Shown one piece after another: positions 63,640 through 64,000 of a DNA stretch of 64,000 bases. Below the pieces are notes generated by a model. That model saw only the letters and a list, made by a program, of their open reading frames with translations, was not told the DNA's origin and ran no database searches. Every line of letters begins with the position of its first letter. The stretch's first letter is position 1. The stretch lies in assembly GCA_014529385.2 (NCBI GenBank), contig CM043951.1, positions 109,652,469 to 109,716,468 on the forward strand, written 5' to 3'. The DNA comes from Adiantum capillus-veneris (lineage: Eukaryota > Streptophyta > Polypodiopsida > Polypodiales > Pteridaceae). The translations under genes were made by a program, and so were the position numbers.

Positions 63640-64000
63640 CTCTCACTACAGGAAATTCACAATAGAGGATAGGAAGGTGGTATTAACCCAACCTATTCGA
63701 GAGAGAAAGGAGAACGAATCTTATGACGGACCGGAGGATGCAAAAAAAGTTGATTTAGCAGCTCCAGGTGAGACACCTAGACCGGTGTACATAGCCACAG
63801 ATTTGTCTCCAGGCGAGGAAGAGAGACTTTTGAGTCTTCTCAGAGAGTACAGGGATGTGTTTGCATGGTCTTATAAGGACTTAAAGGGAGTTGACCCATC
63901 GATATGCCAACACACAATCCCACTAAACAAGATGCAAAGCCTAGCAGACAGAGACCATACACATATAATGATACGTTTGCTAAGCGAATCAAAGAAGAGA
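63640..64000 (+). CDS. Element G reverse transcriptase, N-terminal part (runs off the window)
   Basis: Frame giving KVDLAAPGETPRPVYIATDL, SPGEEERLLSLLREYRDVFA, WSYKDLKGVDPSICQHTIPL: the segment that precedes the fingers domain in plant Tat-like Ty3 RT. The next segment, normally RPYTYNDTFA-type, is reached in a shifted frame (about 63945-63990), suggesting one small indel. Catalytic motifs lie beyond the window. Confidence 0.8.

Larger units (their letters stand above)
56182..64000 (+). mobile_element. Large Ty3 (Tat-like) element G, cut by the window end
   Basis: 5' LTR 56182-57131, primer site 57132-57151, palindrome leader 57672-58386, gag 58655-61140, linker and protease 61050-62864, start of reverse transcriptase to 64000. 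Primer site type and the sequence before RT (FAWSYKDLKGVDPSICQHTI) fit the plant Tat/Athila branch. Several frame breaks show that it is not intact. Confidence 0.88.

Overview
The window looks like nuclear DNA of a repeat-rich land plant (fern or gymnosperm are plausible; the sequence does not settle it). I see no ordinary host gene, rRNA or tRNA. Almost every base belongs to LTR retrotransposons nested in one another. Evidence for a plant: initiator-Met type primer sites (TGGTATCAGAGC), a TTGGCGCCGTTGCCGGGGA primer site typical of plant Tat/Athila-like Ty3 elements, a chromodomain Ty3 element, and a Ty3 element with a second RNase H.

Layout. 1-146: fold-back repeat. 220-4500 (minus): wreck of a Ty3 element (integrase, gag, LTR-like region). 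4659-15996: an element here called E1 (unknown small non-autonomous type), split by a chromovirus (5671-14784), itself split by a gag-only LTR element (7426-11939) with an exact 4-bp target duplication. 15696-18070: LTRs of the E family in tandem, including a 2.06-kb non-autonomous copy (15998-18058). 18131-20644: deleted Ty3 element H1 whose surviving 3' end encodes a second protease-like domain downstream of integrase. 22111-26059 and 53407-55742: one large non-autonomous element with a palindrome-array leader, a long coiled-coil ORF (eORF) and a 3' LTR. It is interrupted by a 27.3-kb block (26060-53406) bounded by inverted LTR ends and the 5-bp duplication AGACT. Inside that block are a 1.8-kb inverted LTR pair, a minus-strand eORF (27950-31425), a minus-strand gag-pol element (34200-42019) with a MITE in its RNase H, and a relatively young plus-strand Ty3 element (44227-53396). 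55743-56181: another E-family LTR. 56182-64000: LTR, leader, gag, protease and the start of reverse transcriptase of an element that runs off the window.

The most unusual signal is shared leader architecture. Two subfamilies each have gag-pol members and members carrying only eORF. In each subfamily both kinds of member carry, upstream of the first ORF, an array of about 20-bp palindromes with a CGCG core, often about 280 bp apart: ACATCATACGCGTATGATGT in one subfamily and ACATGGATCGCGATCCATGT in the other. The likely reading is an autonomous/non-autonomous partnership sharing cis-acting RNA or DNA signals. The gag-pol partner lineage also carries a second retropepsin-like domain after integrase in two independent copies. 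Nearly all coding regions are broken by stops, frameshifts or deletions; these are described as they stand. All homology calls are from motif recognition by eye, with no database search.
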